DNA of 64,000 nt from Hephaestia sp. MAHUQ-44 (GTDB lineage Bacteria; Pseudomonadota; Alphaproteobacteria; Sphingomonadales; Sphingomonadaceae). Both the position numbers and the translations under genes were made by a program. The stretch covers positions 131,501 to 195,500 of the forward strand of contig NZ_JAMSLX010000006.1 in NCBI RefSeq assembly GCF_023806085.1, in the 5' to 3' direction. Shown one piece after another: positions 52,559 to 60,928 of this stretch. The notes beneath the pieces are model-generated. The model ran no database searches. It was not told where the DNA came from and worked only from the letters and a program-made list of their open reading frames with translations. Position 1 is the stretch's first letter; each line of letters starts with the position of its first letter.

Positions 52559-54064
52559 ATGGTGAATCTCACGAAAAGAACTGTCGAAAACGCGGTTGCA
52601 ACGGGCAGGGATATGTTTCTCTGGGACGATGTTGTTCGGGGTTTCGGGGTCCGGGTTTTCCGATCCGGAAAGCGAAGCTACCTCGTGCAATTTCGGGTGG
52701 GCGGCAAGCTCAGGCGGTCCACGATCGGTTCTCATGGAATTTGGACCGTGGAAACGGCCAGGAAGCAGGCCAAGGTTCTGCTTGGCAAAGTGGCCGGAGG
52801 GATTGATCCAATCGATGAGAAGGAGCGAGCGACGCTAACGGTTGCCGCCCTCTGCGATCGCTATCTCAACGAGGGGTTGTTCACGGCAAAAGACAGTTCG
52901 ATCAGCCAGGCCAAGTCGAACATCGAGAACCATATAAAACCGTTGATCGGATCGCGCCTTGCAGTCCATCTCTGTCGAGCGGATGTGCAGCAGCTCATGC
53001 GCGACATTGCCCAGGGCAAGTCCGCCAAAGTCACAAAGCGAGGGTCCCGGTCAAAATCGAGAGTTCGCGGTGGCAAGGGAGCGGCAAACCGTACCATCGG
53101 CACCTTGAGCGCGGCGTTTTCGTTCAGCGTCGATGCCAACCTACGGGCGGACAACCCGGTGCGTGGTGTGAAGAAATACCCCGAGAAGAAGCTTGAACGA
53201 TTCCTCTCGCCTGCCGAACTTGCCGCGCTCGGTGGTGTCCTTGCCGCAGCGGAGTCTCTCGGCGTCGAGAATCCATATGCTATCGCGGCAATTCGCCTGC
53301 TCATTCTGACGGGGTGCCGGAAGAACGAAATCCTTGGGCTGAAACGGGCGTGGGTCGATAACTATCACCGCTGCCTCCGCCTTCCCGATAGCAAAACCGG
53401 GGCAAAGGTCGTTCATCTCGGCGCTCCTGCTGTACGACTGATTGCCAGTCTCAAGCCTGTGGCCGGTAATCCCTATCTTCTTCCGGGGAACGCCGAGAGC
53501 AAGCATTTGGCTGATTTGAAAACCGTTTGGGGGCGCGTTCGCAAGGCTGCCGGGCTCAATGATGTGCGAATTCACGATCTCCGACACAGCTTTGCATCGA
53601 TGGGTGCAAACAACGGCGACAGCCTGTTGGTGCTCGGGGCGCTGTTGGGTCACAAGAGCGCGAAGACAACCCAGCGTTATGCCCATCTCGCCGACCATCC
53701 GGTCAAGTCTGCGGCAGATAGAATTGCAACGACGATCGCGGAGTATCTCGACTCGTTGGAAGACTCAGCGGCCGGGGAGCCCGTATTTGGTCTGGAAGCG
53801 AGCCAGCCAGTCCAGATGGATGGATCCGACGCGATGAATCCAATTCTGGGTGTAGCGATCCGGACGAAGTGGCTCGACACGCGCGCCGCGGCCGTGTTCC
53901 TCGGGAAGACCGTTGGCACGTTGCAGACCTATCGCTGGATGGGAACTGGCCCCGAGTTCACCAAGATCGGGCGGCGCGTGGTATATTCGCGAGACATCCT
54001 AATCGCATGGCGGAATGCTGACGGATCGCAACTATCGTTAGTCGATGAACGCCTCGCTGCCTGA
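52559..54064 (+). CDS. int: Tyrosine recombinase/integrase with C-terminal HTH domain
   Basis: A P4-like integrase with an N-terminal DUF4102-type arm-binding domain (WDDVVRGFGVRVFRSGKRSY), a core-binding domain around residues 95-205 and the catalytic set R254 (GCRKNEILG), H339-R342-H343-type box HDLRH at 339-343, GHK and the nucleophile Y374 (TTQRYAH). Beyond the usual end at about residue 400 there is an extra tail; residues about 438-490 (WLDTRAAAVFLGKTVGTLQT, then KIGRRVVYSRDIL) look like the helix-turn-helix of excisionase/MerR-type proteins. The local base composition is lower in GC than the upstream core. It should catalyse integration at the tRNA-Thr site. Confidence 0.93.
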   Translation: MVNLTKRTVENAVATGRDMFLWDDVVRGFGVRVFRSGKRSYLVQFRVGGKLRRSTIGSHGIWTVETARKQAKVLLGKVAGGIDPIDEKERATLTVAALCDRYLNEGLFTAKDSSISQAKSNIENHIKPLIGSRLAVHLCRADVQQLMRDIAQGKSAKVTKRGSRSKSRVRGGKGAANRTIGTLSAAFSFSVDANLRADNPVRGVKKYPEKKLERFLSPAELAALGGVLAAAESLGVENPYAIAAIRLLILTGCRKNEILGLKRAWVDNYHRCLRLPDSKTGAKVVHLGAPAVRLIASLKPVAGNPYLLPGNAESKHLADLKTVWGRVRKAAGLNDVRIHDLRHSFASMGANNGDSLLVLGALLGHKSAKTTQRYAHLADHPVKSAADRIATTIAEYLDSLEDSAAGEPVFGLEASQPVQMDGSDAMNPILGVAIRTKWLDTRAAAVFLGKTVGTLQTYRWMGTGPEFTKIGRRVVYSRDILIAWRNADGSQLSLVDERLAA

Positions 54065-54236
54065 ATGGGCAAGAAACCAGCACGCCCCGCCTCGAGCGAC
54101 TGGACGGCGATATCGAGCTGCTGGAGAGGATCGAAGATGCCCCGTTCTGATCGAGCGCCTTTCCCAGCGTGATGTAGCACTGCGATTCCAGGATAATGGA
54201 CGACGTTGCAGAAGGCTGGCGCTTGCGAGATATTGA
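54065..54236. other. Degraded stretch after the integrase
   Basis: No intact gene is seen. One frame shows a short coding-like piece (RLERLDGDIELLERIEDAPF, ending in a stop at about 54148), and another a short piece from an ATG at 54196 (MDDVAEGWRLRDIDSL, then stop). They look like remnants. Confidence 0.4.
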
Positions 54237-54701
54237 TTCGCTCTGAGAACAAATCTCAACTGTGGGAGAGATTCAGCGACGACCGCGCCATTCGACAAGC
54301 TGTCCGAACGACAACGCATTTATCTGCGCCATGTGTTCCAGCATCGGACGTCGGACGAGATCGCGCATCTCGAAGGGGTCAGCGCGCGTGCGGTCGACAA
54401 GCAGCTTCTCCTCGCCAAGGATTTGTTGGGTGCGACGAGCCGATTCGAGGCTGCAAGGACGTTCGCCGCGTTCGAGGCAGGGGTAGAAAGATTCTACCCT
54501 GCAAGCATTGCACCTACCCGGCCGGAATTCTGGCCGCTTCCATTGCCGGTGTCGACCAAGCGGGCGGCGTTGAACACCTTGTCGTGGCGGCAGGTGCTGG
54601 CGTGGGGGGCGATCATCGGCATTGCCACCCCGATCGCCCTGACTGTCGCGGCCATGGTGCTCATCGCTCTCTCGCTGCTGCTCGGCATCAACCCGAGATG
54701 A
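54237..54701 (+). pseudogene. LuxR-type HTH protein with C-terminal membrane helix, no start found
   Basis: The frame, open from a stop at 54234, encodes FDKLSERQRIYLRHVFQHRT, then SDEIAHLEGVSARAVDKQLL and LAKDLLG: a GerE/sigma-70-region-4-like HTH. A hydrophobic helix follows near the end (VLAWGAIIGIATPIALTVAA and onward). No ATG, GTG or TTG precedes the HTH; the first GTG (54333) would cut away its first helix. Either the 5' end was lost or shifted, or a rare start is used. A similar HTH-plus-membrane-anchor layout occurs in sphingomonads. Confidence 0.5.
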
Positions 54702-54731
54702 ACGGCGCCGAAGGTGCCATCGGAGAGGAAT

Positions 54732-55067
54732 ATGGAAACGCTTAAAATCACAAGCAGGGTCATCGCAACCGAGCTGCGTCGAGCAGAACGGTCGATCAAT
54801 CTGGCACAACGCGACGTCGCGCAATTCCTGCTGACGACGCTGGACGCAACCGAGGCGCATGACCTTTCGCCTGCAACATCGCTTCGTACCGTGCGTGCGA
54901 CGTTGGGCGCGCTGACCGCGCTTGCCGATGGGCAGGGCCAGATGTCGGTCCGCGCCCACATCAGCGCCGAGCGGGCGGGACTGGATCTCGGGCTCGACGA
55001 AGCCGCCTGGGGCTCCGGCTCACCGAAGCCAGCCCTCGGTGCGATGGAAGAGGCCGTGGCAGCTTGA
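54732..55067 (+). CDS. Small hypothetical protein
   Basis: A 111-residue protein with a good ribosome binding site (GGAGAGGAAT) before ATG 54732. It is predicted helical and soluble: LRRAERSINLAQRDVAQFLL, then LRTVRATLGALTALADGQGQ. Low similarity to anything I recognise. It lies between the broken HTH gene and a membrane protein in the same direction, with 19 bases to the latter. Confidence 0.65.
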   Translation: METLKITSRVIATELRRAERSINLAQRDVAQFLLTTLDATEAHDLSPATSLRTVRATLGALTALADGQGQMSVRAHISAERAGLDLGLDEAAWGSGSPKPALGAMEEAVAA

Positions 55068-55086
55068 ACGGGGTTCGGACTTCCGC

Positions 55087-55623
55087 ATGAGTTCGGAATG
55101 GCTCCTCGCGGCGACATACAATGTCGTTCTCCTTGGAGTGTGCGGCTTTGCGCTGCTCCGCGGGGGCCGTCCCGAACGCATCGGTGCGTGCATCAACTTG
55201 CTTGGATCCTATCTGACGACCGGATTGAGGCTGGCGGATTCGCACTTCAATGCCCCGGCGGAGATCGTCATCGTGGTGATCGACTTCAGCGTAACCGTTG
55301 GCTTCTTCTGGCTGGCGATCACCACCGTGCGGTTCTGGCCGATCTGGGCATTCGGGTTCGCGGTGGCCAACATCTCGACGAATGTCGTCGGCGCTTGGGT
55401 GCCGCGAGTGCCACTCTTTGCCTATCTCACGGGTCTTGGGATCTATGCGTACCTTGCCCTCGGCGTCCTGCTGCTAGGCACACTTTCTCTGCCTCGCTTC
55501 GCCAGTCCCTGGCTGCGGAACGGGGGCCGCGACGCGCGGTTCCCGGTGGAGACCCGACCCACGCCCGATCCTGCGAATGACGCAGCAGTTATAGAACGGC
55601 CTGACGCTCAACGTGACAATTGA
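55087..55623 (+). CDS. Integral membrane protein, unknown
   Basis: The start ATG 55087 opens a 178-residue protein with about five membrane segments: WLLAATYNVVLLGVCGFALL, IGACINLLGSYLTTGL, IVIVVIDFSVTVGFFWLAI, IWAFGFAVANISTN and LGIYAYLALGVLLLGTL. A hydrophilic Pro/Arg-rich tail closes it. No family recognised. It precedes luxR by 78 bases; the three neighbours in this direction suggest a shared cargo region. Confidence 0.7.
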   Translation: MSSEWLLAATYNVVLLGVCGFALLRGGRPERIGACINLLGSYLTTGLRLADSHFNAPAEIVIVVIDFSVTVGFFWLAITTVRFWPIWAFGFAVANISTNVVGAWVPRVPLFAYLTGLGIYAYLALGVLLLGTLSLPRFASPWLRNGGRDARFPVETRPTPDPANDAAVIERPDAQRDN

Positions 55624-55701
55624 TGCCACGGGTCTCCAGAAGGAAAGGCGTGCCACGGAGCTTGCGGGTTGGATACGCGCCCAGGGCCATTGCATCGAGA
55701 T

Positions 55702-56454
55702 ATGCGTATCAACCTGGCGGAAGATCTCGGCGGGCGAATCCTGTCCGCGAAATCAACAGACGATCTCCATGAGGCGCTCTTGCGATCGGCGCGGGAAATC
55801 GGCTTCGACCATTTCGCGCTCGCCCTGGAGATCGGTTCTGGAGGCGACGCCGGGACATCGGTTCTGATCCACAATTATCCGTCGTCCTGGGCCGACGTGT
55901 ATGTCGGTTTCAATCTCGGAGCCAGCGACCCGATCCGACGCGCAGCCGAACGCAGTCTATTGGGGTTCCGCTGGGGTGACGTATCGACGCTGATTCCGAT
56001 CAGTGATCTGGAACAGGCGATGTTCGATACGGGCCGCCGTCACGGCATCGCAGACGGATTTACCATCCCGAGGCATTTGCCCGGCGAGGTGACGGCATCG
56101 TGCAGCTTTGTGACCGGACCGCGCACTGGGCTGCCCGAATCCATGCTGTTGGTAGCAGAACTGATTGGCGCGTTTGCGATCGCCGGCGCTCGTCGGATCG
56201 CGGGCTGGGCGCCATCGTCCGACCGACCCAAGCTGACCGACCGCCAGCGGGATTGCGTATTGTGGGCGGCGCGCGGCAAGTCAGACTGGGAAATATCGCG
56301 CATCCTCGGAATCAGCCACGACACCGTGACGACGCACGTGAAGGAAGCGCGGGATCGCTATGATGCGCACAAGCGTTCGTCGCTCATCCTGTGGGCTCTG
56401 TTCGACGGCTTGATCAGCTTTGCGGACATCTTCCGATGGCGGGAGAAAGCGTGA
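55702..56454 (+). CDS. luxR: LuxR family quorum-sensing regulator
   Basis: Residues 1-165 fit the autoinducer-binding domain (WADVYVGFNLGASDPIRRAA carries the W-x-x-x-Y and D-P core). Residues about 178-240 are a GerE-type HTH: LTDRQRDCVLWAARGKSDWE followed by ISRILGISHDTVTTHV. It should bind the acyl-homoserine lactone made by the adjacent LuxI and activate its targets. An in-frame TTG at 55669 is possible but ATG 55702 gives the usual start of the domain. The luxI gene follows 106 bases later. Confidence 0.93.
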   Translation: MRINLAEDLGGRILSAKSTDDLHEALLRSAREIGFDHFALALEIGSGGDAGTSVLIHNYPSSWADVYVGFNLGASDPIRRAAERSLLGFRWGDVSTLIPISDLEQAMFDTGRRHGIADGFTIPRHLPGEVTASCSFVTGPRTGLPESMLLVAELIGAFAIAGARRIAGWAPSSDRPKLTDRQRDCVLWAARGKSDWEISRILGISHDTVTTHVKEARDRYDAHKRSSLILWALFDGLISFADIFRWREKA

Positions 56455-56520
56455 TCGAACGGTCATCGCTCGCCCGGTCATCCCCCCATTTCTGGGTATG
56501 GGCGAACTGCCCGAACCGAT

Positions 56521-56557
56521 GCTCTCCTGCGCGTGCGGATAGCCCGCGTGGGAGAGC
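56521..56557 (+). promoter_or_regulatory. RNA hairpin over the luxI ribosome binding site
   Basis: Arms 56521-56533 and 56545-56557 form 13 pairs, two of them neighbouring G-U wobbles, around an 11-base loop. The 3' arm contains the GGAG (56551-56554) that lies six bases before the luxI ATG. Because wobbles pair only in RNA, the structure fits translational control. Confidence 0.6.
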
Positions 56558-56560
56558 AGG

Positions 56561-57187
56561 ATGTTACGAGCGATCGAGAAGAGGCGCCCGATCGATGAGA
56601 ATGCAGCGTTGCGGGCGATGTTCCGTGCCCGCAAAGAAGTCTTCATCGACTTGCTTCAATGGGATTTGCCGGCGCTCGCGGGCGAGTTCGAAGTTGATCA
56701 ATTTGACAATCAGGATGCTGAATATCTCATCCTGATGGGACGCGAGGGAGAGCACCGCGCGTCGGCCCGGCTGCTGCGGACCGATCGCCCCCACCTCCTC
56801 GGCGATTTATACCCTCATCTGTGCGCCGGGCCGATTCCATCCGGACCGACGATAAGGGAGATTACGCGCTTTTGCCTTGATCGGCATCAGCGCGCGGCTG
56901 AGCGTCGTGCCGCCCGCAATCAGCTTGTCACCGTGCTCGCCGAATATGCGCTTGAGAACGGCATCTCCGGCTATACCGGGGTTGCCGATCTGGACTGGTT
57001 CGATCAGGTTCGGCGCTTCGGTTGGACGTGCGAGCCGCTCGGCCAGCCCGTCGATCACGGTGGCCGTTGGCTCACGGGACTGCACATTGCCGTCGAGCCT
57101 GATACGATCGAACGCCTGCGCCGTGGCAATGTCTATGCGGAGCTGACCTATTCGCTCGCCATGCCGACGGCGGGAGGTGCCCGGTGA
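56561..57187 (+). CDS. luxI: Acyl-homoserine-lactone synthase (LuxI family)
   Basis: The 208-residue autoinducer synthase has the conserved Arg24 and Phe28 (FRARKEVFIDL), Trp34 (LLQWDLP), the FD pair Asp45-Asp48 (EVDQFDNQ), and Arg residues in RASARLLRTDRP and REITRFCLDR. It joins S-adenosylmethionine and an acyl-ACP to make an acyl-homoserine lactone. The gene lies downstream of luxR and overlaps phyH by four bases (GTGA). Its ribosome binding site is inside a stable hairpin. Confidence 0.94.
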   Translation: MLRAIEKRRPIDENAALRAMFRARKEVFIDLLQWDLPALAGEFEVDQFDNQDAEYLILMGREGEHRASARLLRTDRPHLLGDLYPHLCAGPIPSGPTIREITRFCLDRHQRAAERRAARNQLVTVLAEYALENGISGYTGVADLDWFDQVRRFGWTCEPLGQPVDHGGRWLTGLHIAVEPDTIERLRRGNVYAELTYSLAMPTAGGAR

Positions 57188-58059
57188 AGCTGGTCCCCTC
57201 GTTCGAGCATGACGCCGGCGATTGGTCGGCGCAGCTATTGCGCGACGGCTATTGCATCATCCCGGATGCGCTGCCGCGGTCGGTGCTTGGTGCCTTGCAG
57301 CGCGATCTCGACGAGGACTTCCGCGCTACCCCGCTATCGCAGGGACGGTTCTACGGCGAGCGGACGAAGCGGTTCGGCAGCCTGTTGCGCCGCTCAGGGC
57401 GGACATCGGCGCTTGTGATGAATCCGACGATCCTGACGATGGTCGAGGCGGTTCTTGGGTCGGCCTGCGATCGCATCCAGCTCAATGTCGCGCAGGCGAT
57501 CGAGATCCATCCCGGCGAGGTTCGCCAGTTCCCGCATCGCGACCACGACATGTGGCAGGGTGACAAGGGCGCGCACGAATATTTGGTCAACGTGATCTGG
57601 CCACTGTCGCCGTTTCGGCGTGAGAATGGGGCGACGTTGATCTATCCTGGGAGCCACGGCTGCGACGGGATGGCGCGCGAGGATCTCGGCGATCCGATCG
57701 CGCCGGAATGCGATCCCGGTGCGGCGATCTGTTTCCTCGGCTCGACCGCGCACGGCGCCGGGGCGAACCTGACCGATCTTCCGCGTCGCGCTATTGTCGT
57801 GGGCTATTGCCTAGGCTGGCTCAAACCGTACGAAAATCAGTGGCTCGCTTATCCTCCCGCGATCGCGCGGACCTTCCCACGCGAGCTGGCCGCGCTGGTC
57901 GGCTATGTCCAGCATCGCCCCAATCTCGGCAATTATGAAGGCCAGTGTCCGTCGATCCTGCTGCGAGACGAGATCCCGGGCTGCATCGGGGCAATCGACG
58001 CTTTGCGGCCGGATCAGGAGGCGATGCTGGCGAATTTCTCGGCCGAGGACGAACCATGA
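57184..58059 (+). CDS. phyH: Phytanoyl-CoA dioxygenase family protein (PhyH)
   Basis: An Fe(II)/2-oxoglutarate dioxygenase of 291 residues: H118 and D120 (QFPHRDHDMW), distal His190 (GSTAHGAGANL) and the 2-oxoglutarate Arg near 201-202 (PRRAIVVGY) complete the facial triad. Starts with GTG overlapping the luxI stop. Hydroxylates an unknown small molecule. PhyH-type genes behind luxI are, to my knowledge, recurrent in sphingomonads, so the product may be a quorum-controlled metabolite. Confidence 0.9.
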   Translation: MKLVPSFEHDAGDWSAQLLRDGYCIIPDALPRSVLGALQRDLDEDFRATPLSQGRFYGERTKRFGSLLRRSGRTSALVMNPTILTMVEAVLGSACDRIQLNVAQAIEIHPGEVRQFPHRDHDMWQGDKGAHEYLVNVIWPLSPFRRENGATLIYPGSHGCDGMAREDLGDPIAPECDPGAAICFLGSTAHGAGANLTDLPRRAIVVGYCLGWLKPYENQWLAYPPAIARTFPRELAALVGYVQHRPNLGNYEGQCPSILLRDEIPGCIGAIDALRPDQEAMLANFSAEDEP

Positions 58060-58661
58060 GCCCGGCGCATGTCCTCGAGCCGACTTATGACACGCTGCGG
58101 CGTCGGTTGGTCGCTGGCGACTGGCCGCCGCGTTGTAGGCTCGAGGCAGCGCGGTTGGCGGAGGAACTCGGTGTCAGCATCACCCCAGTGCGTGACGCCC
58201 TCAATCGCCTGACGGGCGAGCGCCTGGTCGAGGCGGAGCCGGGCGAGGGGTTCCGCGTTCCACGCCTCGACGGCGCTGAGCTCAGAACGGCATTCGCGTG
58301 GCACCATCGGTTGATGGCAATGGCGATCGAGTGGCGGGGGGGACGGTTTCCGGCGATCGACATACCGCAAGGCCATGATGGGATCGGAGAGCGTACCGCC
58401 TTGCTGTTCGGCTCGATCGCCGCGACGGCGCACAATGGCGAGTTGAACTGCGCGGTCAGCCAGGTTGCGGCGCGCCTCAACCCCTATCGGCAATTCGAGC
58501 CGAAGGCGCTCGATGACCCCGAAACCGAGCTTGCCACGCTTGAAGCGCTGACCGGCGGCCGGTCCCGCGCTGCGTTGCTGGAGGCGCTCGGCGACTATCA
58601 TGCGCGCCGGAAGGCCGCCGCTGACCGGTTGGCTGAACTCGTGCGCGGTGAGGACTTGTGA
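58056..58661 (+). CDS. GntR family transcriptional regulator
   Basis: The N-terminal winged HTH is clear: TYDTLRRRLVAGDWPPRCRL then RLAEELGVSITPVRDALNRL and TGERLVEAEPGEGFRV. The C-terminal helical domain (about 125 residues, FAWHHRLMAMAI onward) is of the FCD/FadR-like size but shorter. ATGA overlap with phyH makes it the third gene of the luxI operon. It may provide a second, metabolite-dependent control. Confidence 0.9.
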   Translation: MSPAHVLEPTYDTLRRRLVAGDWPPRCRLEAARLAEELGVSITPVRDALNRLTGERLVEAEPGEGFRVPRLDGAELRTAFAWHHRLMAMAIEWRGGRFPAIDIPQGHDGIGERTALLFGSIAATAHNGELNCAVSQVAARLNPYRQFEPKALDDPETELATLEALTGGRSRAALLEALGDYHARRKAAADRLAELVRGEDL

Positions 58662-59228
58662 CTGCGCTTGACCTGAAGCGCGAAATGACCGGGCGGTGAC
58701 AACGCGCGTTGGATGCACGCACCGGCGCCTTTAGCTCAGCCTGGACATGCGCGCCAGCTACCCGGTCATGCCTTCCGGGGGAGGCCCGGAAGGCATTGAA
58801 GATATTAGGTTGGCGGCCATGACAGGCAAGCTGAAAACGGCGCCGGATTGGGGTGGATTTCTGCGCGATAGATTGCGCCAAGCTCCGGTTCCCAACCTGT
58901 ATTGGTGCCGACATGTCAGCAATCTTTGCGGCGGTTTCGACTATCGCGCGGCCGGTAAGCTCCACGAACAGAACGCTGCTGCATGGAAGTCGGCCGCTCT
59001 GGCCAGATATTGCTTTTTCGTCTAGGCTGACTCATGCTCGCACCGCGTCGCGACATTCTGGCAGCCGCGGCGCCTCGACCATAGCCAGGCATTATGAACG
59101 ACAGACCAGAACGGTCCGTCGGCCGCATCGAAATCACGGCGCCGGATTGTCGCCTGGTCGCGGCATGGCCCTGGGAGTGCGGCAGACCGACACCGTTCGG
59201 GCTGGACGATGCCGCGTAGGGCCGTCTT
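58662..59228 (+). other. 567-base intergenic region, no supported gene
   Basis: It holds a tRNA-like 5' piece near 58724-58748 (GGCGCCTTTAGCTCAGCC) without any matching remainder, a perfect 12-bp hairpin with a 5-base loop (58768-58779 with 58785-58796) lacking a T-run, and a small open frame at 59094-59219 (41 codons, MNDRPERSVGRIEITAPDC) ending ten bases before the sigma factor start. None is supported as a gene. The region should contain the promoter of the sigma factor gene. Confidence 0.5.
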
Positions 59229-59834
59229 GTGTCTTCCTCGCCTTGCCCGCCTTTGTCTCCGAATCGTCCGCCGCTGTCGGCCTCGTCCGGTTGTCATAAT
59301 AGCCGATCCGAGTTTGCGGCGGTGGAGGTCGACGCGCCGCCGGTGCCGACACTCGAAGAGATGTTTCGGGCCGAGCGGGCGCGCATGCTCCGCTACATTG
59401 CGCGCCGCGTTGGCTGGGATCAGGCGCCCGACGTGGTGCAGGAGGTTTTCGCGCGCGCTGCCGGCAGCCAGCAGGCGCCGCAGCTCGCCAATCCGATCGG
59501 GTTCATCAGAAGAATCACCCGCAATTTGCTGATCGATATGGCGCGCCACCGCGAGAGGAACAAATTCGTGACGTTTCCCCTGGATGATCAACGCGACCTT
59601 GGCGTTGCACCCGAACAGGGACTGGATATCGAGGCGCGGGATCTTTTGCGTGTTTACAACGAGGCTGTCGCGCGCTTGCCTGAGAAGACGCGTCAGGTAT
59701 TGCTGATGCGCAGGGATGATCGGCTGAGCTATCAGCAGATTAGCGAGGAACTCGGCATCGCGGTGGATACGGTGAGATATCACGTCAAGCGAGCGAATGC
59801 CTATATCGCCTCGGCAGTGGAGGCGCATCGATGA
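59229..59834 (+). CDS. ECF RNA polymerase sigma factor, FecI-like
   Basis: Region 2: MLRYIARRVGWDQAPDVVQE, then VFARAAGSQQ; region 4: ARLPEKTRQVLLMRRDDRLS, then YQQISEELGIAVDTVRYHVK. The start is uncertain: GTG 59229 gives 201 residues; a later ATG 59361 gives a normal FecI length of about 157 residues without the Pro/Ser-rich lead. The stop overlaps fecR (ATGA). With the FecR and receptor genes next to it, it should answer an extracellular ligand by cell-surface signalling. Confidence 0.9.
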   Translation: MSSSPCPPLSPNRPPLSASSGCHNSRSEFAAVEVDAPPVPTLEEMFRAERARMLRYIARRVGWDQAPDVVQEVFARAAGSQQAPQLANPIGFIRRITRNLLIDMARHRERNKFVTFPLDDQRDLGVAPEQGLDIEARDLLRVYNEAVARLPEKTRQVLLMRRDDRLSYQQISEELGIAVDTVRYHVKRANAYIASAVEAHR

Positions 59835-60928
59835 GCGATGAAAATTGGCCGGACGACATCCAGCCCACGCCGCTCATGGAGCAAGCGACGTCATTGATCG
59901 CCGATCTCGATGAAGATCCGTCGCCGGAAAATCTCGCGGCGTTGAAGGTCTGGTATGAGGCATCGGCGGATCATCGGCGGACTTTCGCCTCGGCGATGTT
60001 TTCGTCGGTGATGGAAGAGTCCACCCGCCGTCGGATCGAGGAAACCCTCGGGCGCGGGTTCGAGATGATGCCAAACCTTCCCGGCACAGACGTCGGTGAG
60101 ACGCAGGCTGGCGATGCGGCGCCGCGTGCCCAACCGTGGGGACCGCGGAGATGGCCGAGGGAAGCGCTGCCATCCGCCCGAAGCCGCAGACGCCGTCTCG
60201 TCTGGATCGGCATAACCGCAGCGGCCTCGGTCGCCGTGATTGTGCTGGCGGTCGGAGGAACATCGAATTCCGTGTTCAGCCCGATCGCGACGCCGGCAAT
60301 GGCGCAGACCTTCGAAACCGGTCATGCGGAGATTCGGTCGTTCGCTCTATCGGACGGTTCGGACATGACGCTCGACGCCGACACGCGCGTGGATGTGACC
60401 ATCGATCGTGATCACCGCCAGGCCCGTCTTCGCCAAGGTCGGGCGCGATTCATCGTCAAACCTGATTCGCGGCCGTTCACGATCGAGGCGGCGAACGGGA
60501 AGGTGGTATCCGGCGAGGGCACGGTCGATGTGCAAGTCGACAAGGCGCACCAGGCGGACATTCGGCTTCGAGCGGGCGTCGCGAGCGTGCAAGTCGACGG
60601 GCGCGACACCAAGCCGTTGGTGGTTGACCAGCCGATCGTCTTCTCGGCAGCGAGCATGGGGCCGGCACCTGTCCTGGCGCCACCGGATGATATGCGCGAT
60701 TGGCCGTCGGGCTGGGTTGAATACCGGACGATCGCGCTGGGCGCGTTGGTGGCGCAAGCCAACCGTTACGCCAAGGCGCCGATCATCCTCGATGATCCGG
60801 GCCTTGCGACCTTGCAGGCCTCCGGTCGGTTCAAGCTCACCGATACCGAGAACTTCGCCAAGCGTATCGCGGAGCCATTCGGCCTGCGCGTGTCTCGACG
60901 CGATGATGGAATACATCTGAGCCGATAA
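59831..60928 (+). CDS. fecR: FecR-type anti-sigma factor
   Basis: The cytoplasmic N-terminus (residues 1-115) carries the DUF4880-like WYEASADHRRTFASAMF. One transmembrane helix lies at about residues 122-142 (LVWIGITAAASVAVIVLAVG). The periplasmic FecR domain (IRSFALSDGSDMTLDADTRV) and a C-terminal STN-interacting domain (ITLGALVAQANRYAKAP-like, then LRVSRRDDGIHLSR) follow. It holds the ECF sigma factor and relays the receptor signal. Start overlaps the sigma gene. Confidence 0.92.
   Translation: MSDENWPDDIQPTPLMEQATSLIADLDEDPSPENLAALKVWYEASADHRRTFASAMFSSVMEESTRRRIEETLGRGFEMMPNLPGTDVGETQAGDAAPRAQPWGPRRWPREALPSARSRRRRLVWIGITAAASVAVIVLAVGGTSNSVFSPIATPAMAQTFETGHAEIRSFALSDGSDMTLDADTRVDVTIDRDHRQARLRQGRARFIVKPDSRPFTIEAANGKVVSGEGTVDVQVDKAHQADIRLRAGVASVQVDGRDTKPLVVDQPIVFSAASMGPAPVLAPPDDMRDWPSGWVEYRTIALGALVAQANRYAKAPIILDDPGLATLQASGRFKLTDTENFAKRIAEPFGLRVSRRDDGIHLSR

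Noticed and set aside
59094..59219. 41-codon frame just before the sigma factor as lasso-peptide precursor
   Set aside because: It lacks the penultimate leader Thr followed by a Gly core with Glu/Asp at position 7-9, and the ribosome binding site is weak.
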